This document shows, one piece after another, positions 44,151-52,335 of a stretch of DNA of 64,000 bases. Below the pieces are notes generated by a model. That model saw nothing but the letters and a program-made list of their open reading frames with translations, was not told the origin of the DNA and did not search any database. The first letter of the stretch is position 1. Every line of letters starts with the position of its first letter. A program made the position numbers and the translations under genes. Source of the stretch: Pseudomonas lundensis (GTDB lineage: Bacteria > Pseudomonadota > Gammaproteobacteria > Pseudomonadales > Pseudomonadaceae); the NCBI RefSeq assembly GCF_001042985.1, contig NZ_JYKY01000022.1:1-64000 (forward strand), given 5' to 3'.

Positions 44151-44324
44151 AACCGGGGTGACCTCCTGGGCGTCTGTAGTCAACTGATCGATAGAGCTCA
44201 GCGAAGTTCGATTTCAGTCGCCTCGCTGTTTTCTGGTTACAGCGTAGTCAATCACTAGGAAGACTTCGCACCTTCGCCAGAAAACCTTCTTACAGAGCAC
44301 TCAGACAAACCTTTCGAGGTACTT

Positions 44325-45230
44325 TTAGGCCGTCAACGCGGTACCTAAGGCCTCCAGCACGACGCCGACCCTGGCCTGGGATTGGCGACGCTTGAGCCAC
44401 AGTAAGTGGATGGGCGATCCGTCCGTCGCCAGATGCGCCAGCACTTGCACCAGTTTTCCCTGGTCCAGCGACGCTTGCACCAGCCACGTCGGCAACTGGG
44501 CAATGCCGTGCCCGGCCAGCACCGCAGCGGCCTGCCCTTCGCCGTCACCTATCGCGATGTGCGCCGGCAATAACCGCCGCTCCCGCCCTCCGTGCGGCCC
44601 GGCGAACCACCACGGGTTAACGCTGCCATCCGCGCGGCCATACATCACGCAATGGTGGTGCTCCAAATCCTGTTCCGTCCGGGGTACACCGTGCCGGTGC
44701 AAATAGTCGGGCGAGGCGCAAAACACCAGGCGCTCGGCCCCCAGATAACGTCGACCCAACGCCTGTGACAGCAGATCCGGCCCACCTATGCGCACGACAA
44801 TGTCGATGTCTTCTTCGACCGGGTCCACATAACGGTCCGAGAACGAGATATGCGGCTGCAACAAACCATGCTCGCGCGCGCAAGCCAAAATAGCCCCCAA
44901 CGCATGCAGGCGACCGTAGGCAGCAGGCAGGTCAATGCGCACCTGCCCGACGGGCTCGGTACTGTGCGCGTGCAGCGACAACTCAGCCTCTTCCAGCTCA
45001 CCCAGCACGTTGGTGCAGGTGCGGTAAAACCTCACCCCGGCCTCCGTCAGTGACAACGTGCGGGTGGTTCGATTGAACAGTCGGATATCCAGCCGCGCTT
45101 CCAGTCGGGCGATGGCTTTGCTGATGGCCGAGCGCGTGAGGTTTAAACGCTCAGCGGCACCGGTAAAACTGCCGGTTTGTGCAACAGACACAAAAACATC
45201 CAGCCCTTTCAACCGCTCTGAAGAAAACAT
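44325..45230 (-). CDS. LysR-family transcriptional regulator
   Basis: This is a 301-residue LTTR. The N-terminal winged helix-turn-helix is FVSVAQTGSFTGAAERLNLTRSAISKAIARLE, followed by the effector-binding domain. The VGQVRIDLPAAYGRLH segment after the linker is typical of the CrgA/DsdC-like branch. It is transcribed divergently from an MFS gene with 109 bases between them, and an inverted repeat with an 11-base spacer lies in that gap, so it probably controls the transporter. The effector is unknown. Confidence 0.9.
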   Translation of the reverse strand: MFSSERLKGLDVFVSVAQTGSFTGAAERLNLTRSAISKAIARLEARLDIRLFNRTTRTLSLTEAGVRFYRTCTNVLGELEEAELSLHAHSTEPVGQVRIDLPAAYGRLHALGAILACAREHGLLQPHISFSDRYVDPVEEDIDIVVRIGGPDLLSQALGRRYLGAERLVFCASPDYLHRHGVPRTEQDLEHHHCVMYGRADGSVNPWWFAGPHGGRERRLLPAHIAIGDGEGQAAAVLAGHGIAQLPTWLVQASLDQGKLVQVLAHLATDGSPIHLLWLKRRQSQARVGVVLEALGTALTA

Positions 45231-45262
45231 CGCGCCTCGTTATTAGGGAATTCAATTCATCG

Positions 45263-45287
45263 GATTGCGTAGTTTATAGCCGCAATC
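45263..45287. promoter_or_regulatory. Inverted repeat in the LysR/MFS divergent promoter (likely operator)
   Basis: GATTGCG (45263-45269) and its exact reverse complement CGCAATC (45281-45287) are separated by 11 bases, the geometry expected of a LysR-type binding site. It sits 33 bases from the regulator start and 52 bases from the transporter start. Confidence 0.55.
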
Positions 45288-45339
45288 AGAATTTACTTCT
45301 CCAATAAGCTGACGCCCTGTTTTTTTTGAGCTTCTGACC

Positions 45340-46530
45340 ATGCCCTCTACCTCTCAGGCCCCCTCCACGGCCGCACCCACAACGCATTCACACACGGCAG
45401 TTCAAATCGCCATCATGGCCATTGCCGCCTTTGTGATTGTGACCACTGAGTTTCTGATCATCGGCCTCTTACCTGCGCTGGCGCGCGACTTGAATGTCTC
45501 GGTGACGCTCGCTGGCCAGTTGGTGACGTTATTTGCTTTCACGGTGATGCTGTTCGGCCCGATCCTGACGGCACGGCTGGCGCACATTGATCGCAGGCAG
45601 TTGTTCACCTGTATTTTGCTGGTGTTCGCTGCGTCGAATGCGCTGGCAGCGGTGTCCGCCAACATCTGGATTTTGGCGATTGCACGGTTTATTCCCGCAC
45701 TGCTTTTACCGGTTTTCTGGGGCACGGCGAGCGAAACAGCCGGACAACTGGCCGGTCCGGCGAATGCCGGGAAAGCGGTGGCCAACGTGTACATGGGTAT
45801 TTCGGCGGCACTGGTTTTCGGTATCCCGCTGGGCACGCTGGCGGCGGACGCCATTGGCTGGCGTGGCACCTTCTGGATGCTGGCCGCGCTGTGCCTGTTA
45901 ATCGCCGCACTGATGCGCAGCTCTATGCCGACCTTACCCGCCGCGCCCCAGCGCAAACAGGGTGAAAAACAAACGCTGATCTTCAAGGACCCGCGCTTTA
46001 TCGCCCATGTCGCGCTGTCTGTCCTGAGCTTCACGGCCATGTTCACGGCCTACACCTACCTCGCAGATACCCTCGAAAGCCTCGCGGGCATCTCGCCCGG
46101 TCATGTGGGTTGGTGGCTGATGGGCTTTGGGGCCGTCGGCATGCTCGGCAATCACATCGGCGGACGCCTGGTCGATCGCAGCCCATTGGGTTCGAGTGTG
46201 GTATTTCTCGCGTTACTCGCTGCCGGCATGCTGGCCGCCACGCCACTGGCGACACAGCACACAGGCTTGATGGTCGCGTTGGCTGTGTGGGGCATTGCGT
46301 ATACGGCACTGTTCCCCATTTGCCAGGTCCGGGTCATGCGAGCAGGCGCCAAGGCTCAGGCATTGGCCGCGACGATGAACATTTCGGCCGCTAACGCGGG
46401 TATCGGGTTAGGTGCGATCTTCGGCGGCCTGGGGATTCGTCACTATGGGCTGGAGTCTCTGGGGGTTATTTCAACGGCTATTGCTGGCGTAGCCATTGTG
46501 CTTGCTGTGCTGTTGATGCGTCGTCGGTAG
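45340..46530 (+). CDS. MFS transporter, DHA1-type drug/sugar efflux family
   Basis: This is a 396-residue 12-helix major facilitator. It has the motif VTTEFLIIGLLPALARDLNVS at helix 1, common to AraJ/SotB/YdhP-type exporters, and a motif A-like LTARLAHIDRRQLF between helices 2 and 3. It probably exports a sugar, arabinose-like compound or drug by proton antiport. The substrate cannot be set from sequence. Control is probably by the divergent LysR gene. The length is normal. Confidence 0.88.
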   Translation: MPSTSQAPSTAAPTTHSHTAVQIAIMAIAAFVIVTTEFLIIGLLPALARDLNVSVTLAGQLVTLFAFTVMLFGPILTARLAHIDRRQLFTCILLVFAASNALAAVSANIWILAIARFIPALLLPVFWGTASETAGQLAGPANAGKAVANVYMGISAALVFGIPLGTLAADAIGWRGTFWMLAALCLLIAALMRSSMPTLPAAPQRKQGEKQTLIFKDPRFIAHVALSVLSFTAMFTAYTYLADTLESLAGISPGHVGWWLMGFGAVGMLGNHIGGRLVDRSPLGSSVVFLALLAAGMLAATPLATQHTGLMVALAVWGIAYTALFPICQVRVMRAGAKAQALAATMNISAANAGIGLGAIFGGLGIRHYGLESLGVISTAIAGVAIVLAVLLMRRR

Positions 46531-46537
46531 TGCGATT

Positions 46538-46571
46538 AACACGCTCCCCCCTGAACGGCGGCGAGCGTGTT
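46538..46571 (+). terminator. Hairpin between convergent MFS and OprD-type genes
   Basis: AACACGCTC (46538-46546) pairs exactly with GAGCGTGTT (46563-46571) around a 16-base loop. No T-tract is seen on either side, so termination strength is doubtful. Confidence 0.4.
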
Positions 46572-46613
46572 CACAACTGACGTGTCTTGCCTGACCTGAG
46601 CGAGCCCTCGGGC

Positions 46614-47867
46614 TTACCACAGCGCGATATCGTAAGTCAGGTAAAGACGATTACTGTCCCTGCCCCGCGCCCCATCGGAGCGGTAAACATAATTACGCAT
46701 TTTTAAGCCCACGCCTTTAAGCGCCCCGCTTTGCACAACATAAGCCAGCTCTGCGTCGCGCTCATGTTCGTGCAACTGCGCGGACCCAGTCTTGCCATTT
46801 CTCCCACTCAAGTAGCGGCCAGATAGCGTCAAGCCAGGTAAACCCACTCTTGAAAAGTCATAGCCGTAACTGAGCATCCAGGTCTTTTCGTCTTCATGAA
46901 CGAACTTGCCTATTCCGGCGTTGCTAAAGGAGTACACGCTCGCACCCGTGATGTACGGTAAACCGGCTTGGCCATTGAGCACTTGATAACCGGCGCCGAC
47001 CCGGTGGCCTGCGATCGAATAGCTCAGCAGGCCACTGAGCAAGGTATTGTCAATTGCATCGGCCTTCTGCATTCCAGCGTCAACACTACGAAAATAACGA
47101 ACATCGGTCGTTAACAGGCCTGTTCCCCATTGCTGATCGTGCTGTACCGAAGCGAAATGCTGTCTGTAAAAGTTGTCCAACTGGGCGTAGAAATACCCTA
47201 ACCGGGTACGTTCACCCAGTGTGTATTCACCGCCTATAAATGAGAAGGGCGCCCCTTGTCCCGTAAAACCGTTGGGTGTTATCGAGCGGCTATCCGAGGA
47301 GTCCCTTAACTTGAATTGATTCAGGCGCCCGCCCGAAAGTGTCAAGTTATCAATGTCGGTACTGGTGAACAGTGTTCCCTGATAAGTCTGAGGTAAAAGG
47401 CGCGCATCGTTGTAGATCAAGACCGGCGTTTTGGGCAATACAGATCCGTGTTGAACGGTGGTGTGTGCAAACCGGACTTTACCGGCGATGCCCAGACTGG
47501 CGAACTCATCGGCGGCTTGTCCATCTGAGCCTACAGCAAGCAAACCAGTGCCACTGCGCCCTTTGCCAGAGTCCAGCTTAAAGCCTGTCAGCCCCAATGC
47601 ATCTACACCAAAACCAACCGTGCCCGGTGTAAACCCGGACTTGAAGTCCAGTAGAAAACCTTGAGCCCACTCTGTTCGCTCACTCTTCGCGTTTTTAGCC
47701 GCGCGGGGGCTCAGTCCGTTCTCATCCCGAAAATTTTCATTGAAGTAAACGTTTCGCAACTGAAGTTTCAAATGACTGCCGTCAATAAACTCCGTCGCGT
47801 TGGAATTGATGAACGGTGAAGCACTCAGGGACGTAACAAGGACACCCCGCAGTAGAAGTTCTTTCAT
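46614..47867 (-). CDS. OprD-family outer-membrane porin
   Basis: This 417-residue OprD/OpdK-family porin has a signal peptide (MKELLLRGVLVTSLSASPFINSNA). Family landmarks include LRNVYFNENF, the EWAQGFLLDFKSGFTPGTVGFGVDALGL segment and a C-terminal RLYLTYDIALW. ATG at 47867 is chosen over an in-frame ATG at 47909 that lacks a signal-like start. OprD porins admit amino acids or organic acids, and OpdK-clade members favour carboxylates. Its place 68 bases downstream of a CitMHS transporter gene suggests a carboxylate substrate. Confidence 0.88.
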   Translation of the reverse strand: MKELLLRGVLVTSLSASPFINSNATEFIDGSHLKLQLRNVYFNENFRDENGLSPRAAKNAKSERTEWAQGFLLDFKSGFTPGTVGFGVDALGLTGFKLDSGKGRSGTGLLAVGSDGQAADEFASLGIAGKVRFAHTTVQHGSVLPKTPVLIYNDARLLPQTYQGTLFTSTDIDNLTLSGGRLNQFKLRDSSDSRSITPNGFTGQGAPFSFIGGEYTLGERTRLGYFYAQLDNFYRQHFASVQHDQQWGTGLLTTDVRYFRSVDAGMQKADAIDNTLLSGLLSYSIAGHRVGAGYQVLNGQAGLPYITGASVYSFSNAGIGKFVHEDEKTWMLSYGYDFSRVGLPGLTLSGRYLSGRNGKTGSAQLHEHERDAELAYVVQSGALKGVGLKMRNYVYRSDGARGRDSNRLYLTYDIALW

Positions 47868-47935
47868 GACACGACTCTTTTTATTATTGGAACTGCATGG
47901 GCCTGTCACCCGAAGCAGGTGTTATGCAAAAAACA

Positions 47936-49240
47936 TCAGATCCACAGTGTCAAAGCCCCTGTTAAAAGCGCGATGGCGGTCACCACGAGCGAGGTGAGCA
48001 CCGCCCACTTGCAAGCCGCTTTCTGAAAATCCCCGATATTGCAGTCGATCATGCCCATCAGCAGTAACGTAGAGGCGACCAGAGGGCTCATCAAATGAAC
48101 GGGCTGCCCTAAAATAGAGGCCCGTGCAATTTCCAGGGGGCTAATGCCGTAGATAGCTGCCGCATTGGCAAGGATGGGGACAACGCCGAAGTAATACGCG
48201 TCATTGGACAGTACAAAGGTCAGTGGCATGCTGGTGAGGGCCACAATAAGAGGAAACAGATGGCCCCAGTCTGGGGGGATCCACTCCACTAATGTGTGTG
48301 CCAGGGCATCTACCATCTTGGTGCCTGAGAATATCCCTGCAAAGATGCCGGCACCAAATACCAGTACCACCACGGTCATGGCATTACCGGAGTGGGCGAG
48401 CAGGCGCTCTTTTTGTATGTCCAGTTGTGGGTAATTGATCATCAATGCGCACACAAACCCGATCAAAAACAGGATGGCGGAGTGCATCAATCCCATGACC
48501 AAAGCCGTCATCACCGCGATAACCAGCATCAAGTTGATGTAGGCCAGCCGGGGGCGCTTATGCGGGGTATCGTTCAGAATGGCTTTGATGTAGCAATCGC
48601 TGCCACCGCTGGACAAAAGCACATTGCCAATACGTTTGCGCTCTCTGCGTCCCAATAGAAAGGCGGTGAAAACAACCCAGAGCGCCCCACCGATCATGGT
48701 GGGCAATAACGGGATGAAGTACTCCCCGGCATCAAGGCCCAGCGCCGCTATGGCTCGCGTGGCCGGCCCGCCCCACGGGGTCATACCGCTCATGATGCTC
48801 AGTGACAACATCGCAATGATGCCCAAGATCATCGGGTTCATGCCAATACGCTTGTATAAGGGCAACATTGCAGCGCAGGTGATCATGTACGTGGTCGTGC
48901 CGTCCCCATCCAGCGCAACGGTCAATGACAACAGTGCAGTACCTATAGCAATCTTCATCGGGTCCCCATTAACCCGCTTCAGGATTTTGCGGATCAACGG
49001 ATCGAACAGGCCCGCATCAATCATCAAGCCAAAGAAAAGAATGGCAAATAACAACAATGCTGCCGAAGGCGCGACCATTTTCACGCCATCCAACATCATT
49101 TTTCCGGTTGTACCGCCGAACCCCCCGATCAGCGCAAATGCAATCGGTACTAGTGTCAAGGCAACTATCGGCGAAAGGCGCTTGGTCATGATCAGCAACG
49201 TGAACACGACCACCATGGCCAACCCCAGTAAGGCGAGCAT
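47936..49240 (-). CDS. CitMHS-family carboxylate:cation symporter
   Basis: This is a 434-residue transporter of the citrate-Mg2+:H+/citrate-Ca2+:H+ family with about 12 hydrophobic segments. The central TVALDGDGTTTYMITCAAMLPLYKR and MSGMTPWGGPATRA segments are family signatures. Known members import citrate-metal complexes or related tricarboxylates. It lies between a PrpF/GalD-like isomerase gene (228-base gap) and a porin gene. The uptake substrate could be citrate, aconitate or an aromatic-ring-derived oxo-acid. Confidence 0.88.
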   Translation of the reverse strand: MLALLGLAMVVVFTLLIMTKRLSPIVALTLVPIAFALIGGFGGTTGKMMLDGVKMVAPSAALLLFAILFFGLMIDAGLFDPLIRKILKRVNGDPMKIAIGTALLSLTVALDGDGTTTYMITCAAMLPLYKRIGMNPMILGIIAMLSLSIMSGMTPWGGPATRAIAALGLDAGEYFIPLLPTMIGGALWVVFTAFLLGRRERKRIGNVLLSSGGSDCYIKAILNDTPHKRPRLAYINLMLVIAVMTALVMGLMHSAILFLIGFVCALMINYPQLDIQKERLLAHSGNAMTVVVLVFGAGIFAGIFSGTKMVDALAHTLVEWIPPDWGHLFPLIVALTSMPLTFVLSNDAYYFGVVPILANAAAIYGISPLEIARASILGQPVHLMSPLVASTLLLMGMIDCNIGDFQKAACKWAVLTSLVVTAIALLTGALTLWI

Positions 49241-49468
49241 AGATTATTCTCTTATTGTTATAGATGAAGTAATCGACAACCACGTGTTAAGCGGCATTTA
49301 ACCGTTACAGAGACTCGGTACAACTTACACCCCTACAATGAACCTTATAGGCACTGCGCAGCGGTACATAATTACAGCACACGTCAAAAAGCGAATTAAT
49401 AACTTTCATGACATCACCTTTTTTAGAATTATTTTGAGGTACCTGCTTAAAGCGGACGTTACTTAAAG

Positions 49469-50554
49469 TCACTCACTCGTTCGTTTTCGTGAGGGAAAGG
49501 CATATACGTATCCGGAAAACAATCGACGTGCTGTTCGTACAACAGAAGCGCAAATAATTCCGCCGCTCACGCCGGTGTAAGACAACATGACATCGATACC
49601 GCCGCCTGGGTGTTCAATGCGCACGTGTTGCTGACGTGGCTTGCAAGCCGTACCCAGCATCTGTGCTGCGACGCTTCCTTGGCTAACACAGGCGGTCGCC
49701 AGGCCAATCGAACCGGTAATGGCCAAGGCACGATGACAGGCGTGAGGCATGAAATACCTGACTAGAAGCGTTCCACCTGCTTTGGCGGGTGCTATCAACA
49801 CAGGTTTGGGGATGACCCGTTCACTCACATCGCCCAACCCCATTGCCGCGCCAGCACGCAGGCGCAGGGCTTCCAGGCGGTGCAGAAATGTCGTATCGGC
49901 ATCGAGTTCTACCGGCGATTCATCACCTTGCTTACCCAGGTGCCGAGCCTCAACGATCACCATCGGCATGGCCATGTCGATGCAGGTCACAGGAATGCCG
50001 TCAAATTCGTCTTGAACATTGCCCGTCGGAAACAGCGCGCCTGTCTTGCTACCGGCAGCATCCAGAAAGGTAAGGTGAACAGCCGCCGCGCTCCCCGGCA
50101 CGCCATCAATGGTTGTCTGCCCTTCATAAGTCACCTTGCCTTGTGGCGTCTGTACTTGAGCGGTGACAAATGTATGGGTGTTCAGGTTACGGATACGCAC
50201 CCGGGTTGTAGGACCGTCGGGTTTTACCAGGCCTTGTTCAATAGCAAACGGGCCAACTGCACAGAGCATGTTGCCGCAGTTAGGCGTCGTATCAACACGG
50301 CGCGTTGAGACCATCACCTGGACAAAAAGATAATCGACATCTGCATCAGGGTGGCGCGAAGGACTGACGATGGCCACTTTACTTGTTTGAGGACTGCCAC
50401 CCCCGATCCCGTCAATCTCCAACTCGTGACCCGACCCCATCAACGCAAGCAATAACTCATCTCGTTCCGTCATTGAATCGGGTAGATCATGCGCGAGAAA
50501 AAACGCTCCCTTTGAAGTACCACCGCGCATTAGAACGCATGGAACACGCTGCAT
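49469..50554 (-). CDS. PrpF/GalD-family carboxylate isomerase
   Basis: This is a 361-residue protein of the PrpF superfamily (diaminopimelate-epimerase fold). Members isomerise aconitate or 2-methylaconitate (PrpF) or tautomerise 4-oxalomesaconate (GalD, gallate pathway). Visible motifs are RGGTSKGAFF near the N-terminus, GGGSPQTSKVAI with Lys59 and TPNCGNMLCAVGPFA with Cys93, the likely catalytic pair. The length equals that of P. putida GalD as I recall. No gallate dioxygenase, hydratase or aldolase gene is nearby, so trans-aconitate-type substrates are also plausible. It is divergent from a LysR gene. Confidence 0.85.
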   Translation of the reverse strand: MQRVPCVLMRGGTSKGAFFLAHDLPDSMTERDELLLALMGSGHELEIDGIGGGSPQTSKVAIVSPSRHPDADVDYLFVQVMVSTRRVDTTPNCGNMLCAVGPFAIEQGLVKPDGPTTRVRIRNLNTHTFVTAQVQTPQGKVTYEGQTTIDGVPGSAAAVHLTFLDAAGSKTGALFPTGNVQDEFDGIPVTCIDMAMPMVIVEARHLGKQGDESPVELDADTTFLHRLEALRLRAGAAMGLGDVSERVIPKPVLIAPAKAGGTLLVRYFMPHACHRALAITGSIGLATACVSQGSVAAQMLGTACKPRQQHVRIEHPGGGIDVMLSYTGVSGGIICASVVRTARRLFSGYVYAFPSRKRTSE

Positions 50555-50617
50555 AATTAGTAACTCTTTTTAAATTAACTTATTGAATTATTTCCTTGCG
50601 AAGAGAGTGACAGGGAA

Positions 50618-50657
50618 GCAATAGTGTTTCCAATGCAAAGATTTCAACCATTATTGC
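50618..50657. promoter_or_regulatory. Imperfect inverted repeat in the PrpF/LysR divergent promoter
   Basis: GCAATAGTG (50618-50626) and CATTATTGC (50649-50657) are complementary at eight of nine positions, with centres 31 bases apart. The region is AT-rich and lies between the divergent PrpF-like and LysR genes, so it may be the regulator's recognition region. Confidence 0.35.
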
Positions 50658-50720
50658 GTTTCACAAAATAATAATCCCAAGCCACTTCCGATGAAGCTGA
50701 CCTTTCTGGCGAGAAAAACT

Positions 50721-51611
50721 ATGGAATACGAACTTCAAGACATTCGCTCTTTCGTTAAAATCGCAGAACTCGGCAGTTTTCACGAAGCGGCTGATGCACT
50801 TCATCTTTCTCAGCCTGCGCTAAGTCGCCGGATAAAAAAACTTGAAGAGGGGTTGGGGACTGCTCTGCTTGATCGAACAACGCGCAAAGTGAGTGTGACA
50901 AGTGTAGGGCGCGATTTTTTACCCAAAGCGCGCAGACTGCTCGATGACTTTGATGACTCGATTCTTAATATTCGGGAGTTGGCTGAACGACGAAGCGGTC
51001 GTGTCACGCTGGCTTGTATCCCCACGGCAGCCTTCTATTTTTTGCCTTCAGTGATCCGGCTCTACAACGAGCGTTATCCTAAAATCCATATTCGATTGTT
51101 AGACCTGAGCGCAAACGACGGCCTGGAAGCCGTACTGCGTGGCGAAGCCGATTTTGGTATCAACATGATGAGTGGCCAACACCCGGATATCGAGTTTGTA
51201 ACCTTGGTCAATGAGCCGTTTGTGTTGGCCTGCAGACGAGACCATGAGCTGGCCAATTGTGCGTCTGTAAAGTGGTCGCAACTCAGTGAGTATCGGTTGA
51301 TTGGCGTGGGCCGCTTAAGCGGAAACCGCATGCTTTTAGACCATGCTTTGTCGAGTTTAAGCTGGCGACCGAAGTGGTTTTATGAGGTTCAGCACCTTTC
51401 AACCTCATTGGGTTTAGTCGAAGCAGGACTTGGCGTATCGGTGATGCCCAGTCTGGCAATGCCAACGGGCGATCATCCCACACTGGTCAGCGTCCCCTTG
51501 ATTGAGCCCGTGGTAAATCGCTCATTGGGTCTGGTGTATCGCAGAGGTGCGTCTCTGTCTCCGGCGGCAGAAAAGTTTGCCTCGATCTTGCTTGAGCAGT
51601 GGCCTCAATAA
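50721..51611 (+). CDS. LysR-family regulator of the carboxylate cassette
   Basis: This is a 296-residue LTTR. The winged helix is FVKIAELGSFHEAADALHLSQPALSRRIKKLE, followed by the effector domain with GRVTLACIPTAAFYFLPSVI. The domain resembles the CbbR/CynR/GalR branch that senses small acids. ATG at 50721 has GAGAAA upstream; an in-frame ATG at 50691 is an alternative. It is divergent from the PrpF-like gene and presumably activates that gene, the transporter and the porin in response to the imported acid. The gene is visibly more AT-rich than the flanking core genes. Confidence 0.88.
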   Translation: MEYELQDIRSFVKIAELGSFHEAADALHLSQPALSRRIKKLEEGLGTALLDRTTRKVSVTSVGRDFLPKARRLLDDFDDSILNIRELAERRSGRVTLACIPTAAFYFLPSVIRLYNERYPKIHIRLLDLSANDGLEAVLRGEADFGINMMSGQHPDIEFVTLVNEPFVLACRRDHELANCASVKWSQLSEYRLIGVGRLSGNRMLLDHALSSLSWRPKWFYEVQHLSTSLGLVEAGLGVSVMPSLAMPTGDHPTLVSVPLIEPVVNRSLGLVYRRGASLSPAAEKFASILLEQWPQ

Positions 51612-51734
51612 GTGTCTGCCGTTCTACAAGTGCAAACCTTAGGCAAAACCACAGTTTCAAAACGCCGCATTGCTCTGCAACCCCTTGGTTTTCCATGCAC
51701 GGCCGACATGCCTGTAAGGCATCGCGCACCAATG

Positions 51735-51768
51735 AAAAAGCCCCAAAAACAGCGTTTTCGGGGCTTTG
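51735..51768 (-). terminator. Intrinsic terminator of ssb
   Basis: AAAGCCCC (51737-51744) pairs with GGGGCTTT (51760-51767), with further A:T pairing inside the arm. On the minus strand the stem ends in a run of five Ts. It lies 35 bases beyond the ssb stop and could also serve the convergent LysR gene. Confidence 0.8.
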
Positions 51769-51801
51769 GTCTAAACCTTACAAAATTGTCTTAGGTAAGT
51801 C

Positions 51802-52326
51802 CTAGAACGGGATATCGTCATCAAAGCTGTCGAAATCAGGGGCTGGCTGTTGAGCCTGCTGTTGCGGCGCCGGACGCGACTCGCGCTGTGGCTGCTGCTG
51901 CGGTGCCGGGCGTTGAGCCTGCTGACGCGGCGCGGATTGCTGGTAGTTGTTACCGCCACCCTGATTTTGCTGGTCGCCTTGTGGGCGGCCGCCGAGCAGT
52001 TGCATGGTGCCTTGCATGTCGACCACGATTTCAGTGGTGTAACGCTTGATACCGTCTTTTTCCCACTCGCGGGTTTGCAGCTTGCCTTCGATGTACACCT
52101 GCGAACCCTTACGCAGGTATTCGCCAGCAATTTCGGCTACTTTGCCGAACATCGATACACGGTGCCATTCCGTCTTTTCAACTTTCTGGCCGGTTTGCTT
52201 GTCAGTCCACTGTTCGCTGGTTGCCAGACTCAGGTTGGTCACGGCATTACCGTTAGGCAAGTAGCGAACTTCGGGATCCTGGCCGCATGTGCCGACCAAT
52301 ATAACTTTGTTAACCCCACGGGCCAT
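51802..52326 (-). CDS. ssb: Single-stranded DNA-binding protein
   Basis: This is a 174-residue SSB. It has an OB-fold (about 1-112, starting ARGVNKVILVGTCGQDPEVR), a Gln/Pro-rich flexible linker, and the acidic tip DDDIPF that recruits repair and replication partners. It protects ssDNA during replication, repair and recombination. It lies nine bases downstream of the YajR-like gene, so the two may be co-transcribed, and a terminator follows. Next to uvrA this forms the conserved ssb-MFS-uvrA block. Confidence 0.97.
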   Translation of the reverse strand: MARGVNKVILVGTCGQDPEVRYLPNGNAVTNLSLATSEQWTDKQTGQKVEKTEWHRVSMFGKVAEIAGEYLRKGSQVYIEGKLQTREWEKDGIKRYTTEIVVDMQGTMQLLGGRPQGDQQNQGGGNNYQQSAPRQQAQRPAPQQQPQRESRPAPQQQAQQPAPDFDSFDDDIPF

Positions 52327-52335
52327 AACGTTCTC

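Noticed and set aside
49241..49468. Small gene or sRNA in the AT-rich gap between the CitMHS and PrpF-like genes
   Set aside because: No open frame with a ribosome site and no terminator-like hairpin was seen in these 228 bases.
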